Below are positions 1 through 7,856 of a DNA stretch of 27,595 nt, piece after piece. Position numbers and translations under genes: made by a program. Origin of the DNA: a virus; the IMG/VR virus record IMGVR_UViG_3300032311_000142, positions 1 to 27,595 of that record; one strand, given 5' to 3'. The notes beneath the pieces are model-generated. The model saw nothing but the letters and a program-made list of their open reading frames with translations, was not told the DNA's origin and did no database searches. Position 1 is the stretch's first letter; every line of letters begins with the position of its first letter.

Positions 1-1038
1 CAAACATCTCAAACTAATAATCAATTAGACCCAACAATTAGGCCATTTGTTGAGTATGGTCTTAATGAGGCTCAAAACCTTTATCAAACTACAAATCCAG
101 AATATTATGGTGGTCAAACTTATATAAGCCCATCTGCACAAACAACAACAGCATTACAAGCTGCTCAAAATCGTGCATTAGGTGGCAATCCATTATTACC
201 TGCTGCTCAACAACAACAACAAGATGTAATTGGTGGACAATACTTACAAAACAATCCATACTTTAATCAGGCAGTAGCTGGTGCAGGTCAAGCTGCAACT
301 CAAACATATAACGATGCTATTATGGCTGCACAATCTGGTGCATCTAAAGCTGGTCGTTATGGCTCTGGTGTTTCTGCTGACATTCAAAATCGTGCTGCTA
401 ATACATTATCAAATACTTTAGCAAATAAATATGGTGATCTTGCTTATGCTAATTATGCTAATGAAAGAGCAATGCAAAATACTGCTGCTACTAATGCTCC
501 AGCACTTGCACAGGCTGACTATGCTGATATTCAACAACTTGCTAACGTAGGTAAGACACAAGAACAATATCAACAAACAGCACTACAAGCTGACATTGAT
601 CGCTTTAACTTTGAACAAAATAAACCATATCAAAAATTATCTGCTTATCTTGGTGCTGCTTATGGTGCTCCTACAGGTACTGTATCAACAACTCAATCAT
701 CTGGTGGCGGTAAAATTGTATGTACAGCAATGAATCAAGCATATGGTTTTGGATCATTCAGACAAGCTATCTGGTTACAACATTCATCATCCATGCCTAA
801 CGCTAAGACAATTGAAAAAGGATACCATGCATTATTCTTACCAGTAGTAGCATTTGCATTTAGCGATAAACAAACATTTACTCGTAAGATTGTTCGCAAA
901 GTTTCAGAACACATTGCTAGACATCGTACAGCTGACTTATGGAAAGAAATGCGTGGTAAACGCAGAGATCCATTAGGTCGTATCTATCGTGCAATCATTG
1001 AGCCAATCTGCTATGCAGTAGGCAAATTAAAGGGATAA
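1..1038 (+). CDS. Virion structural protein, 5'-truncated by the window edge
   Basis: The reading frame is open from base 1 without a start codon, so the N-terminus lies outside the window; 345 residues are visible. The first two thirds are rich in Ala, Gln, Asn and Tyr with repeated AAQ/NAA-type helices, typical of virion tail or internal proteins. The C-terminal ~110 residues are different: they begin after a Gly-rich hinge with KIVCTAMNQAYGFGSF, continue with a hydrophobic LFLPVVAFAF stretch, and end in a basic segment. I recall this C-terminal module from structural proteins of environmental phages but cannot give it a verified name. The stop is followed after 2 nt by the next gene, with an AAGGGA ribosome site inside this gene's end, so the two are co-transcribed. 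Virion role is inferred from composition and position. Confidence 0.6.
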   Translation, partial: QTSQTNNQLDPTIRPFVEYGLNEAQNLYQTTNPEYYGGQTYISPSAQTTTALQAAQNRALGGNPLLPAAQQQQQDVIGGQYLQNNPYFNQAVAGAGQAATQTYNDAIMAAQSGASKAGRYGSGVSADIQNRAANTLSNTLANKYGDLAYANYANERAMQNTAATNAPALAQADYADIQQLANVGKTQEQYQQTALQADIDRFNFEQNKPYQKLSAYLGAAYGAPTGTVSTTQSSGGGKIVCTAMNQAYGFGSFRQAIWLQHSSSMPNAKTIEKGYHALFLPVVAFAFSDKQTFTRKIVRKVSEHIARHRTADLWKEMRGKRRDPLGRIYRAIIEPICYAVGKLKG

Positions 1039-1040
1039 TT

Positions 1041-1772
1041 ATGCAACCAATGTTAATAGGTGCAGGCATTGGAGCTTTAAGCTCAGCTGCTATGGGTAAA
1101 AACCCATTCACAGGTGCATTACTTGGTGGTGCTACTGGCGGTGTTTTTGGTGGATCTGAAAGTTTGCTTGGTGGTAAATTTGCTGAGGCATTAGGTCAAG
1201 GTGCGGTAGGTGGTGTTTCTAATGGTATTAATTTAGCTGAGGCAGGCACAGGAGCATTTGGTGGGGGTGCAGGAATTAACATTGCACCATTTGTCAAAGA
1301 AGCTGGTACAGGATTTGCCTCTAATGCATTACCTGCTGCAACTACTACTACTGGTGCATATGCTGGTGGCATTAATTTAACACCAGATCAGTTGACTGGT
1401 ACACTTGGTGACACAGGTAGAATGTTTATGAATACACCATTATCAATGGGTGAAAAAATATCTAAGGCTGGATCAGATGCATACTCATGGGCTAAAAGTA
1501 ATCCAATGGATTCTTTAAGTTTAAGCATGAAAGGTATTGATTTAGCTAATCAACCACCTCCACCTGTAGACACATCTGGACAAAGACCTGTAAAGCAAGG
1601 TTCATATGAAGCTGGTGCTGGTATTAAAATGCCTACACCTGCAGCAACTGGTGTATCACCATTAATACTTCCAGTTAAGCCTAATAAGACAGGACAAATT
1701 GCACTTGATTCAGTAGTGCAAAAACATCCAGAACTTATTCAATTATATCCATCATTATTTGGGGGTCGTTAA
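1041..1772 (+). CDS. Glycine-rich putative ejection/internal virion protein (P22 gp7-like position)
   Basis: 243 residues. The first ~65 residues form a Gly/Ala-rich hydrophobic stretch with glycine-zipper spacing (GAGIGALSSA, GALLGGATGGVFGG), a pattern seen in proteins that insert into membranes during phage DNA ejection. The middle is also Gly-rich; the C-terminal 80 residues are Pro-rich and probably flexible. The start follows AAGGGA by 5 nt. It is the first of three consecutive genes of 243, 401 and 522 residues. This matches the order and relative sizes of the P22 ejection proteins gp7, gp20 and gp16, but I see no decisive sequence motif. Ejection function is inference from composition and gene order. 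Confidence 0.5.
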   Translation: MQPMLIGAGIGALSSAAMGKNPFTGALLGGATGGVFGGSESLLGGKFAEALGQGAVGGVSNGINLAEAGTGAFGGGAGINIAPFVKEAGTGFASNALPAATTTTGAYAGGINLTPDQLTGTLGDTGRMFMNTPLSMGEKISKAGSDAYSWAKSNPMDSLSLSMKGIDLANQPPPPVDTSGQRPVKQGSYEAGAGIKMPTPAATGVSPLILPVKPNKTGQIALDSVVQKHPELIQLYPSLFGGR

Positions 1773-1773
1773 T

Positions 1774-2979
1774 ATGGATTTGTTAAATAATTTGCCTAAT
1801 GTGTTCATGACACAGAAACCAGAATACTTACAAGGTTTATTAGGAAAAGATAAATATGATCAATTACAAAATCAATCAAATATATCTGGCCTATTAAATT
1901 CACTTGTAACTTATGCAGCTTTACCTAAAAATCAAGGATATGGTTCTGCTATACCTTACCTAGCTAAATCATATGTTGCTGGATCTACTGGTGCACAAAA
2001 TGTTTATGATACAAAAGCTAAAAATGTACTTGATGCTCTTACTGTTGCTAAGACTACTAAACAAATTGAAATGGAAGGAATGACTGAGTTAGATAAACTT
2101 ATCTATAATAGAGGAAAACTTGCTGAGTTAGATCCTCAAAGTCCATACCTTAAAGCATATGATGATAAAATTAGTAAAGAGTCTGGTGGATTTGGTGGAT
2201 TTGGTACTTCATTAGAAGGATCATCACTTAATCTATTAGCTCGTGGATCACAAAATAATTTAGAATCTGAAAAGATTAGATCAACTCCACAATATGCATT
2301 AGCATGGCGAGATGCTACACAAGCTAAGACTGTATTGCAAGATCGTATTAATCCAACAACTGGCCAAGTAACACAAGTTCCTGTTAAAATTCAACCAGCT
2401 CCATTGCCAGAAGGCATTCTTCCTCCAATTGGATATGGGTATGAAAAAACTAAATCTGCTGGTGGTGCTAATGTTGCTACAACTACAGATACAAGCAATA
2501 TTAAGGCAGCTCCAACTGCATTAACAGAAGGACAAGCTACTAAATATAAAGAAAAGATTGATGCAGGAAATCTTCTTAACTCAACACTTGATGCACTTAA
2601 AGCAGATATTCAAAAAAATGGTATGCAGCTTATGGGTCTTGGTGAAAGAGGTGCTTATCAAGCATCATTATATGAAGATGCATTAACACAAATTCGTATT
2701 AATGCTGAGCTTGGTGTTCTTAACGTTCAAGACTTACCACGAATTATGAAGTCATTACCAAGTCCAACTGAGTTTGCAACATACATTAAAGGTGGCGGTA
2801 GTCCAGATGCTATCATGGGTGCATTAGAACAACTTAAAGATCAAAATACAAGAAAAATTAATTACTTTACTCAAAGACTAAACCCAACACCAAGTAATAA
2901 GCCAGCAGGTGCAAATGGTGGATTAATGCTTGATCTTGATGCTATATCAAAAGAACTTAAACGAAGAAAAGGTGGGTAA
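1774..2979 (+). CDS. Putative ejection/internal virion protein (P22 gp20-like position)
   Basis: 401 residues from the ATG at 1774, which lies 8 nt after GGGGG and 1 nt after the previous stop. An in-frame TTG at 1759 would add five residues but would overlap the upstream gene and has no better ribosome site. The protein is largely helical and polar, with a Gly-rich patch (GGFGGFGTS) near residues 140-150 and a Lys/Arg-rich C-terminus ending KELKRRKGG. There is no signal peptide, membrane segment or catalytic motif. It sits between a glycine-zipper protein and a larger protein with an ejection-protein-like C-terminus, so a role inside the virion is likely but inferred. I do not recognise the family. 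Confidence 0.5.
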   Translation: MDLLNNLPNVFMTQKPEYLQGLLGKDKYDQLQNQSNISGLLNSLVTYAALPKNQGYGSAIPYLAKSYVAGSTGAQNVYDTKAKNVLDALTVAKTTKQIEMEGMTELDKLIYNRGKLAELDPQSPYLKAYDDKISKESGGFGGFGTSLEGSSLNLLARGSQNNLESEKIRSTPQYALAWRDATQAKTVLQDRINPTTGQVTQVPVKIQPAPLPEGILPPIGYGYEKTKSAGGANVATTTDTSNIKAAPTALTEGQATKYKEKIDAGNLLNSTLDALKADIQKNGMQLMGLGERGAYQASLYEDALTQIRINAELGVLNVQDLPRIMKSLPSPTEFATYIKGGGSPDAIMGALEQLKDQNTRKINYFTQRLNPTPSNKPAGANGGLMLDLDAISKELKRRKGG

Positions 2980-2981
2980 TA

Positions 2982-4550
2982 ATGGACTTTTCAAAGTTTT
3001 CTACTAAAGACTTAGAATACCTTAAAGCACAAAGTTTAGATAAAGTTTCTACAGATGGACTTAGTGAATTACAAAGACAGTTATCTGGTGTGCCAGCTAA
3101 CGTTACTGATCAAAGTGTTCCATATGATCTTTTAATTCCTCCAGAACAAAGAGTTAAGCCAACTGAACCTGCTATTAAAAAACCACAAACAACACTTGAT
3201 AGAATTCCTATTCTAAGAGAAGCTGTAGGTGCATTTGATGCTGCAGTAGGTGCAGTAAGTCCAATTGTAACTGCTCCAGTAGGTGCTTATTATGGGTTAG
3301 CTAGGCAAGGTATTGGTGGCATTACAGGTAATCAATATGCTCCAGATGCTGAACAAGCTATGTTAAAAGGAATGGATACAACTGCATATAGGCCATCAAC
3401 TGAAATTGGTCAAAAGGCAATGGAAGGCTTAGGTAATGTTTTAGAGGCATCTAAACTTGCTCCTACTCCAATGATGGGAGTTGTTCCTTCACAAATACCT
3501 GCTAAAACATTATTTGGTGCTAATCCAAAATCATTAGAATTTTCTGCTACACCAATTAAATTACCATTTACTAAAGCTCCATTATATGTTCCTACAGTTG
3601 CATCTAAATTATTTAAAGAATCAAAAGTAAATTTAGGTGCTATACCAGAGCAAGAGTTTTTCCAGCAACAAGCTACTAATCTTTTTAATCAAGCACAAAG
3701 TGAAGGCATTACATTAAAGAAAAATGTATTCCAAGCTAACATGAAAAACTTGCCATCAAGATTAAGACAAGAAGGATATACTCCTAGCGGTAACTTCCCA
3801 GACGTTAATGCTGCTATTAAAGAACTTACATCTGGAAAACAACCTGTAGACTTTACTGAAATTCAATCATTACGCACTATGATTAAGAATGGTCAAGCAT
3901 CTATTAATGCTAATGAAAGACGTATTGCTACAAGATTATTAGATGAGTTTGATGATTACATGGCCAATATGCCTGTAAGAGATATTAAGATTGGTAACAA
4001 AGAAGCACTTAAGACATGGCAAGAAGCTCGTGATAGTTATGCTAAATTTAAGAAGTCTGAAATATTTACAGATATGCTTGATGAGGCTCAACTTGATCGC
4101 ACTAAATATACACAAGCTGGCACAGAAAATTCATTAGCTAAACAAATGAGGCAGTTAGCTAAAAATGAAAAACGTATGCGTTTATTCTCTAAGGGTGAAC
4201 AAGATGCAATTATTGAAGCAGCAAAAGGTAGTGATTTACAACAAACACTTAAATTTGTAGGTAAATTTGCTCCAACCTCTACTGTATCTGCATTGCCAAC
4301 ACTAGCTATTGGTGCAGGTGATGCTGCATCTGGAGGTATGTTTGCTGCAAGTGCATTAGCTGGTCGCATGGGTGCTACTAAGATGCGTGAAGGTGCTATT
4401 AAAGACCTTGCTAAGTTTATGAGAAGTGGATTGCCTAATAGATATAATGTGCAACCTAGAAACTTAAATCTTATTAATACTGGTACAGGATATGGTATTC
4501 CACAAGGTCTATTAACAGATTATATGATTAATCCAGAGGAACAAAAGTAA
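2982..4550 (+). CDS. Putative DNA-ejection/internal virion protein (P22 gp16-like position)
   Basis: 522 residues, starting 2 nt after the previous stop. Residues ~75-115 hold a hydrophobic Gly/Ala segment (GAFDAAVGAVSP, GAYYGLARQGIGG). The middle is helical and charged. Around residues 415-470 the segment KFAPTSTVSALPT is followed by a Gly/Ala-rich stretch with GGMFAASALAGRMG. The combination 'LG(R/K)FAPT then an Ala/Gly-rich membrane-like helix near the C-terminus' is one I associate with phage DNA-transfer proteins that leave the virion and line a channel through the envelope. No lytic transglycosylase motif is evident. The stop overlaps the next start as TAATG. The role is inferred from these features and from the three-gene block it closes. 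Confidence 0.5.
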   Translation: MDFSKFSTKDLEYLKAQSLDKVSTDGLSELQRQLSGVPANVTDQSVPYDLLIPPEQRVKPTEPAIKKPQTTLDRIPILREAVGAFDAAVGAVSPIVTAPVGAYYGLARQGIGGITGNQYAPDAEQAMLKGMDTTAYRPSTEIGQKAMEGLGNVLEASKLAPTPMMGVVPSQIPAKTLFGANPKSLEFSATPIKLPFTKAPLYVPTVASKLFKESKVNLGAIPEQEFFQQQATNLFNQAQSEGITLKKNVFQANMKNLPSRLRQEGYTPSGNFPDVNAAIKELTSGKQPVDFTEIQSLRTMIKNGQASINANERRIATRLLDEFDDYMANMPVRDIKIGNKEALKTWQEARDSYAKFKKSEIFTDMLDEAQLDRTKYTQAGTENSLAKQMRQLAKNEKRMRLFSKGEQDAIIEAAKGSDLQQTLKFVGKFAPTSTVSALPTLAIGAGDAASGGMFAASALAGRMGATKMREGAIKDLAKFMRSGLPNRYNVQPRNLNLINTGTGYGIPQGLLTDYMINPEEQK

Positions 4551-4759
4551 TGTCTAACGAAATAGATCCAATACAATATGGCCAACTAATAGCACAGGTT
4601 AGAAATTTGCAAGACAAAGTAGACAGCATGGAAACAGATATAAAATCTCTTCTTGAATTAGCTAATAAATCAAAAGGTGGCTTTTGGGCTGGTATGGCCA
4701 TTGCCTCTGCTATTGGTGGTTTTATAACGTTTATTGTTAATCATTGGATGGGTAAATAA
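4550..4759 (+). CDS. Small coiled-coil plus single-TM protein, holin-like
   Basis: 69 residues. Residues 8-42 form an amphipathic heptad-like helix (QVRNLQDKVDSMETDIKSLL). This is followed by SKGGFWAGMAIASAIGGFITFIV, a single membrane helix at ~46-66, and a short basic tail. This arrangement is common in small proteins encoded near phage lysis genes and is sometimes annotated as a holin or holin partner. The start is coupled to the previous stop (TAATG), with AGAGGA upstream. A classical three-TM holin candidate lies 2.1 kb downstream (6892-7392), so this one may be a second holin, an antiholin or a virion-associated protein. Membrane topology is seen; lysis role is inference. Confidence 0.55.
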   Translation: MSNEIDPIQYGQLIAQVRNLQDKVDSMETDIKSLLELANKSKGGFWAGMAIASAIGGFITFIVNHWMGK

Positions 4760-4760
4760 T

Positions 4761-5255
4761 ATGAGAATATTATCATGGGTAACTATAATAATACTTGTAC
4801 TATTTTTAATTCATAATGCACACGCTGATACAACTACGATCAACTATAAAGGCCAACCTCCTCCTAGTGCTATTAGCCCTTCTATAAGTGCTTTTAGCCA
4901 AGACGTTTGCATTGTTCCTGTTAGTGGTTCTGTATCCAGTACATTATTTGGTGTAAGTGGTGGCTCTGGCTATAAAGATTTAAACTGTGAACGTATTAAA
5001 TTAGCTAAAACTCTTAATGACTTAGGTCTTAAAGTTGCAGCAGTATCTATTCTTTGTCAAGATGATAGAGTATTTGAAGCCATGATACAGTCAGGTTCAC
5101 CATGCCCTATCAATGGTTCTATTGGTGATGCTGCTAAACGTGGCTGGTATGAACGTAACCCTTCTATATTTAAGAAACTATATGGCGATACATACACGAT
5201 ACCGCTTGTTGCTGACGAGCCTATTACTACTTCTATCACTAACAAAGGCAAATAA
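4761..5255 (+). CDS. Exported Cys-containing protein of unknown function
   Basis: 164 residues from the ATG at 4761, one base after the previous stop; an in-frame codon at 4734 would overlap the TM gene and disrupt the signal peptide. Residues 1-22 are a signal peptide (MRILSWVTIIILVLFLIHNA, cleavage near HADT). The mature part has four cysteines (VCIVPV, DLNCERIKLAK, SILCQDDRVFEAM, GSPCPING) suited to two disulfides, and a conserved-looking core around NCERIKLAKTLNDLGLKVAA. I recall similar small periplasmic proteins in environmental phages near endolysin genes but know no function. Its last 74 nt also encode the start and signal peptide of the next gene in another frame. Confidence 0.65.
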   Translation: MRILSWVTIIILVLFLIHNAHADTTTINYKGQPPPSAISPSISAFSQDVCIVPVSGSVSSTLFGVSGGSGYKDLNCERIKLAKTLNDLGLKVAAVSILCQDDRVFEAMIQSGSPCPINGSIGDAAKRGWYERNPSIFKKLYGDTYTIPLVADEPITTSITNKGK

Positions 5256-6270
5256 TGCTTATGCTTGGTATTGCAACTATACTCCAACACCTGAAGGCTA
5301 TATGCTTCAAGGTTCTCTCGTATGTAATGGCATTGATCCAATCATTGCAATTAAAGATTATTGGTGCGTATCTTATAACCCAAGCGACCCAATATGTGGT
5401 GCGTATCAAGCTCCTACTTGCTCAGACTTGGTTGAAAATCAAACTACAGCTTGCACGTTACCTCACTATAGCGGTGCTATTAATCAAAGCAGGACTTTTA
5501 ATTGTACTGCAAACGCTTGGTCAGCTTGGACAGAAACTAGCAATAATTGCACACAAGATCCTCCAACGTGCCAAGCAAGTGTTGAAACTAGACAGTTAGC
5601 CTGTCAAGCAGACTATGTAGGGTCTATTACAGAAACAAGAATGTCATCTTGTCCAGATCCTTATAACCCATCTATATGGGGTACTTGGGTAGAAACATCT
5701 AATTCATGTGTTAAGTCTGCTACAAACGTTACTAACGTATCTTCACCAGTTAGTCCTAGCAGTCCACTTAACCCTGTAAATAATCCACCTCCTGTTGTTG
5801 CACAGCCACCTCCTGCTGCACCAGAGGTTAACCCATTGGCTTCGCCACCACCTCCTGATCCTCCTAAGGTAGAGTCAGCTCCTCCTAAGGTTGAACAACC
5901 AAAACAGGAAACTAAAAGTGAGCCAAAAGCAAAAGAAGATAGCCCAAAAGATACACCAAAAGCAGAACAAAAGAGTGAGAGCAAAGAGAATCCTAAACTT
6001 GACGTACCAAAAGGTAAAGAACTTGTGCATGGTTTTGGAATAGTCCTTTCACTAGAAATACTTAACAAACCTATTATAAACCAAATTGAACTAACAGACG
6101 CTTTTAAATTTGATCAGGAACTTAATAATGACTTTGGAAAAAACGAAAACTTTAAACTTGAGCTTTTCCAGCTCTCAACTCCTCAAGATGCTTTTATTGG
6201 TTCTGCCAATAGTAGCTGGAGGAGCTTACGCAGGGATAACTTTTTACAACAAGATGGTTACGGCAATTGA
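5182..6270 (+). CDS. Exported Cys-repeat and Pro-rich protein, possible periplasm-spanning
   Basis: 362 residues from the ATG at 5182, chosen because it gives a clean signal peptide (LLLTSLLLLLSLTKANNAYA, cleavage before WYC at ~28). Further upstream in-frame codons only add improbable residues. Two Cys-rich modules of a thrombospondin-like look follow at ~91-123 and ~141-176, sharing the pattern GxI...R...C...W..W.ETSN.C. Residues ~190-275 are a Pro-rich then Lys/Glu/Pro-rich linker of the TonB kind, able to cross the periplasm. The C-terminal ~85 residues look globular. Both ends overlap neighbours in other frames, by 74 nt at the 5' end and 143 nt at the 3' end. A surface-adhesion, envelope-spanning or lysis-related job is possible; none is demonstrated. 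Confidence 0.65.
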   Translation: MAIHTRYRLLLTSLLLLLSLTKANNAYAWYCNYTPTPEGYMLQGSLVCNGIDPIIAIKDYWCVSYNPSDPICGAYQAPTCSDLVENQTTACTLPHYSGAINQSRTFNCTANAWSAWTETSNNCTQDPPTCQASVETRQLACQADYVGSITETRMSSCPDPYNPSIWGTWVETSNSCVKSATNVTNVSSPVSPSSPLNPVNNPPPVVAQPPPAAPEVNPLASPPPPDPPKVESAPPKVEQPKQETKSEPKAKEDSPKDTPKAEQKSESKENPKLDVPKGKELVHGFGIVLSLEILNKPIINQIELTDAFKFDQELNNDFGKNENFKLELFQLSTPQDAFIGSANSSWRSLRRDNFLQQDGYGN

Positions 6271-6535
6271 AGCTGTAGACAGCTTAGACTTAGCTCCTAT
6301 AGAATCTAAAATTAGTGGTTTAGAAATACAAGTTAAATCCATTAACGAAAGACAATATCAAATATCAGAGTCTATTATGAAGGCTAGTGAAAAATCTTCA
6401 GATGCTATTGCTAACTCTCGTGAAACTGCAGCTATGGTAAGTGGCCTAAGAAAAGAATTAGAAGCTACTGTTAATGCTATGGATGATAAGTTAAATACAG
6501 TTAAACGTTCAACCATGAATCCATTGTCCAAATGA
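6128..6535 (+). CDS. Inner-membrane anchored coiled-coil protein, i-spanin-like topology
   Basis: 135 residues from the ATG at 6128, which has AGGAA 7 nt upstream; an in-frame codon at 6110 lacks a ribosome site. Residues ~22-42 form one membrane helix (LLKMLLLVLPIVAGGAYAGI) after a short Lys-containing N-terminus. This implies N-in topology with the rest in the periplasm. Residues ~60-130 are a long heptad-type helix. This resembles inner-membrane spanins (Rz), although it could also be a virion-associated or superinfection protein. The first 143 nt lie inside the preceding gene. The next gene starts in its stop codon (ATGA). Topology is seen; the spanin idea is inference. Confidence 0.6.
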   Translation: MTLEKTKTLNLSFSSSQLLKMLLLVLPIVAGGAYAGITFYNKMVTAIEAVDSLDLAPIESKISGLEIQVKSINERQYQISESIMKASEKSSDAIANSRETAAMVSGLRKELEATVNAMDDKLNTVKRSTMNPLSK

Positions 6536-6891
6536 CATTTATTACAGAGAACAATATAGCTAATCTATATTCAGCTCTGATAGAAATGCCTGTGTTTGAC
6601 GAATATAAATTACCACCAGCATCTAAAGTAGATTTTGTCATAATTAATGAGATAGATATATGTGGCCAGTATGAGCCACCAGAGTCAGGCGATCCTCATG
6701 TTATTACTATAAGCGTAGCAAGGCATTCTCATTTATATCCTGTTTTAATCACACTCTGCCATGAGATCATACATATGTGTGTTTATTTAGATTCACCTAA
6801 AACAGAACAGTATACAAGTCATAAAGGTTTGTTCTTAAAATTACAAAAGCGTGTAGCCAATACATTTGGCTTTGACCCAAAGGAGTTATAA
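6532..6891 (+). CDS. SprT-like zinc metalloprotease domain protein
   Basis: 119 residues. HEIIH at residues 77-81 is the HEXXH zinc-protease signature, with Glu78 the expected catalytic base. A candidate third ligand, His97, lies in TSHKGLFLKLQKRV, matching the 'HG..F' helix that follows HEXXH in SprT-like and related minimal gluzincins. There is no signal peptide, so it would act in the cytoplasm unless packaged. It overlaps the upstream gene by ATGA and ends directly before the holin-like gene, with AAGGAG in its own tail serving that gene. The target is unknown. Maturation of virion proteins or cleavage of a host protein are both possible. Confidence 0.7.
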   Translation: MTFITENNIANLYSALIEMPVFDEYKLPPASKVDFVIINEIDICGQYEPPESGDPHVITISVARHSHLYPVLITLCHEIIHMCVYLDSPKTEQYTSHKGLFLKLQKRVANTFGFDPKEL

Positions 6892-7392
6892 ATGTTTAGT
6901 ATTATTTCAGGTATATTAGGTTTTGCTACTAGTGGGCTTCCAAGTCTATTAGGATTCTTTCAGCAAAAAGGTGACCAAAAACATGAACGTGAAATGGCTC
7001 AATTACAGAATCAACAAGCATTACTTATGGCTGAAAAAGGTTTTGTATCACAAGAAAAGATTGCAGCTATTGAATTAGAAGGAACGTATGCAGAAACATA
7101 CGCACAAGAACGTGAAGCATTATATGCACATGACGCTAAACTTGTAGAAGGTGCATCACAATGGGTAAAGACTTTAAACGCTTGTGTAAGACCATTTGTA
7201 GCATTTACATTTGTAGGTTTACTTGTATTTGTAGACGTAGCAGGTTTTATATGGGCTGTTAAATCTACAGGTGGATTTACTCCAGAGGCTATGGATACTA
7301 TATTTTCTAGTGAAGAGATGTCAATTGTAGCATCTATTATTGGTTTTTATTTTGGCTCAAGAACTTGGGAAAAGAAACGTGAAAGCGTCTAA
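6892..7392 (+). CDS. Holin, three-TM family (GTA_holin_3TM-like)
   Basis: 166 residues. A weakly hydrophobic N-terminal helix (~1-23) is followed by an amphipathic, charged helix (~25-90). Two clear membrane segments come at ~100-122 (RPFVAFTFVGLLVFVDVAGF) and ~143-157 (SIVASIIGFYFGSRTWEK). The RPFVA entry and the FYFGSR-Trp exit are typical of the 'holin of 3TMs' family described from gene transfer agents. It would form the membrane lesion that releases the endolysin. It begins 6 nt after AAGGAG and its stop overlaps the GTG-started endolysin gene by 14 nt, the usual holin-endolysin order. Confidence 0.8.
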   Translation: MFSIISGILGFATSGLPSLLGFFQQKGDQKHEREMAQLQNQQALLMAEKGFVSQEKIAAIELEGTYAETYAQEREALYAHDAKLVEGASQWVKTLNACVRPFVAFTFVGLLVFVDVAGFIWAVKSTGGFTPEAMDTIFSSEEMSIVASIIGFYFGSRTWEKKRESV

Positions 7393-7828
7393 AGAGGCAA
7401 TACGTTTAATAAAACATCATGAAGGTGTAAGAAACAAACCATACCAGTGTCCCGCAAAACTGTGGACAGTAGGAATTGGTCATTTGATTGGTGATGGCAA
7501 AACATTACCGCCTGAATGGAACAAAATTTTTACTAATGAGGAAATAGATGGACTTCTTGCAGCAGACCTCAATCGCTTTGAGTTGGGAATATCTAAGATG
7601 TTACCTAACGTGCAACTTAAGCAGCATGAGTTTGATGCTCTTGTTAGTTTTTGTTTTAATCTTGGCTTGGGATGCTTTCAGCGTAGCACCATTCGTCAAG
7701 CATTATTACGAGGCGATAAAGAACAAGCTATGGAGTCGCTAATGAAATACTGTAGGGCTGGAGGAAAGATTTTGCGTGGCCTTGAGAACAGACGCAAAGA
7801 TGAAAAAAGGCTCTTTGAAGGGTTATAA
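7379..7828 (+). CDS. Endolysin, GH24 muramidase with E-C-T catalytic set
   Basis: 149 residues from the GTG at 7379 (preceded by GGGAAAAG), giving the usual MKASKEAI start; a TTG at 7340 would add 13 residues inside the holin gene. It is a T4/P21-type lysozyme that cleaves the N-acetylmuramic acid bond of peptidoglycan. The catalytic Glu15 (HHEG), Cys24 (QCPA) and Thr30 (WTVGIGH) have the family spacing E-8-D/C-5-T. Cys stands where T4 lysozyme has Asp20. Cys is tolerated at that position and occurs naturally in the family. FNLGLGCFQRST and GLENRRKDEKRLF match conserved helices of the C-terminal lobe. There is no signal-anchor segment, so export depends on the holin. Confidence 0.93.
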   Translation: MKASKEAIRLIKHHEGVRNKPYQCPAKLWTVGIGHLIGDGKTLPPEWNKIFTNEEIDGLLAADLNRFELGISKMLPNVQLKQHEFDALVSFCFNLGLGCFQRSTIRQALLRGDKEQAMESLMKYCRAGGKILRGLENRRKDEKRLFEGL

Positions 7829-7856
7829 TAAGTAATCTCAACACTAGAGAATACTT

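Noticed and set aside
4088-4369. Open frame of 93 codons on the minus strand
   Set aside because: Lies wholly within the 522-residue plus-strand gene, has no ribosome site and opposes the operon.
5255-5599. Open plus-strand frame of 114 codons, hydrophobic
   Set aside because: Lies inside the 5182 gene in another frame. The 5182 gene has a signal peptide, Cys modules and continuous composition; this frame has none and no good start.
5661-6068. Open frame of 135 codons on the minus strand
   Set aside because: It is the antisense shadow of the Pro/Lys/Glu-rich region of the 5182 gene. Its Gly/Ser/Leu-rich low-complexity product is what the reverse complement of that composition gives, and no ribosome site supports it.
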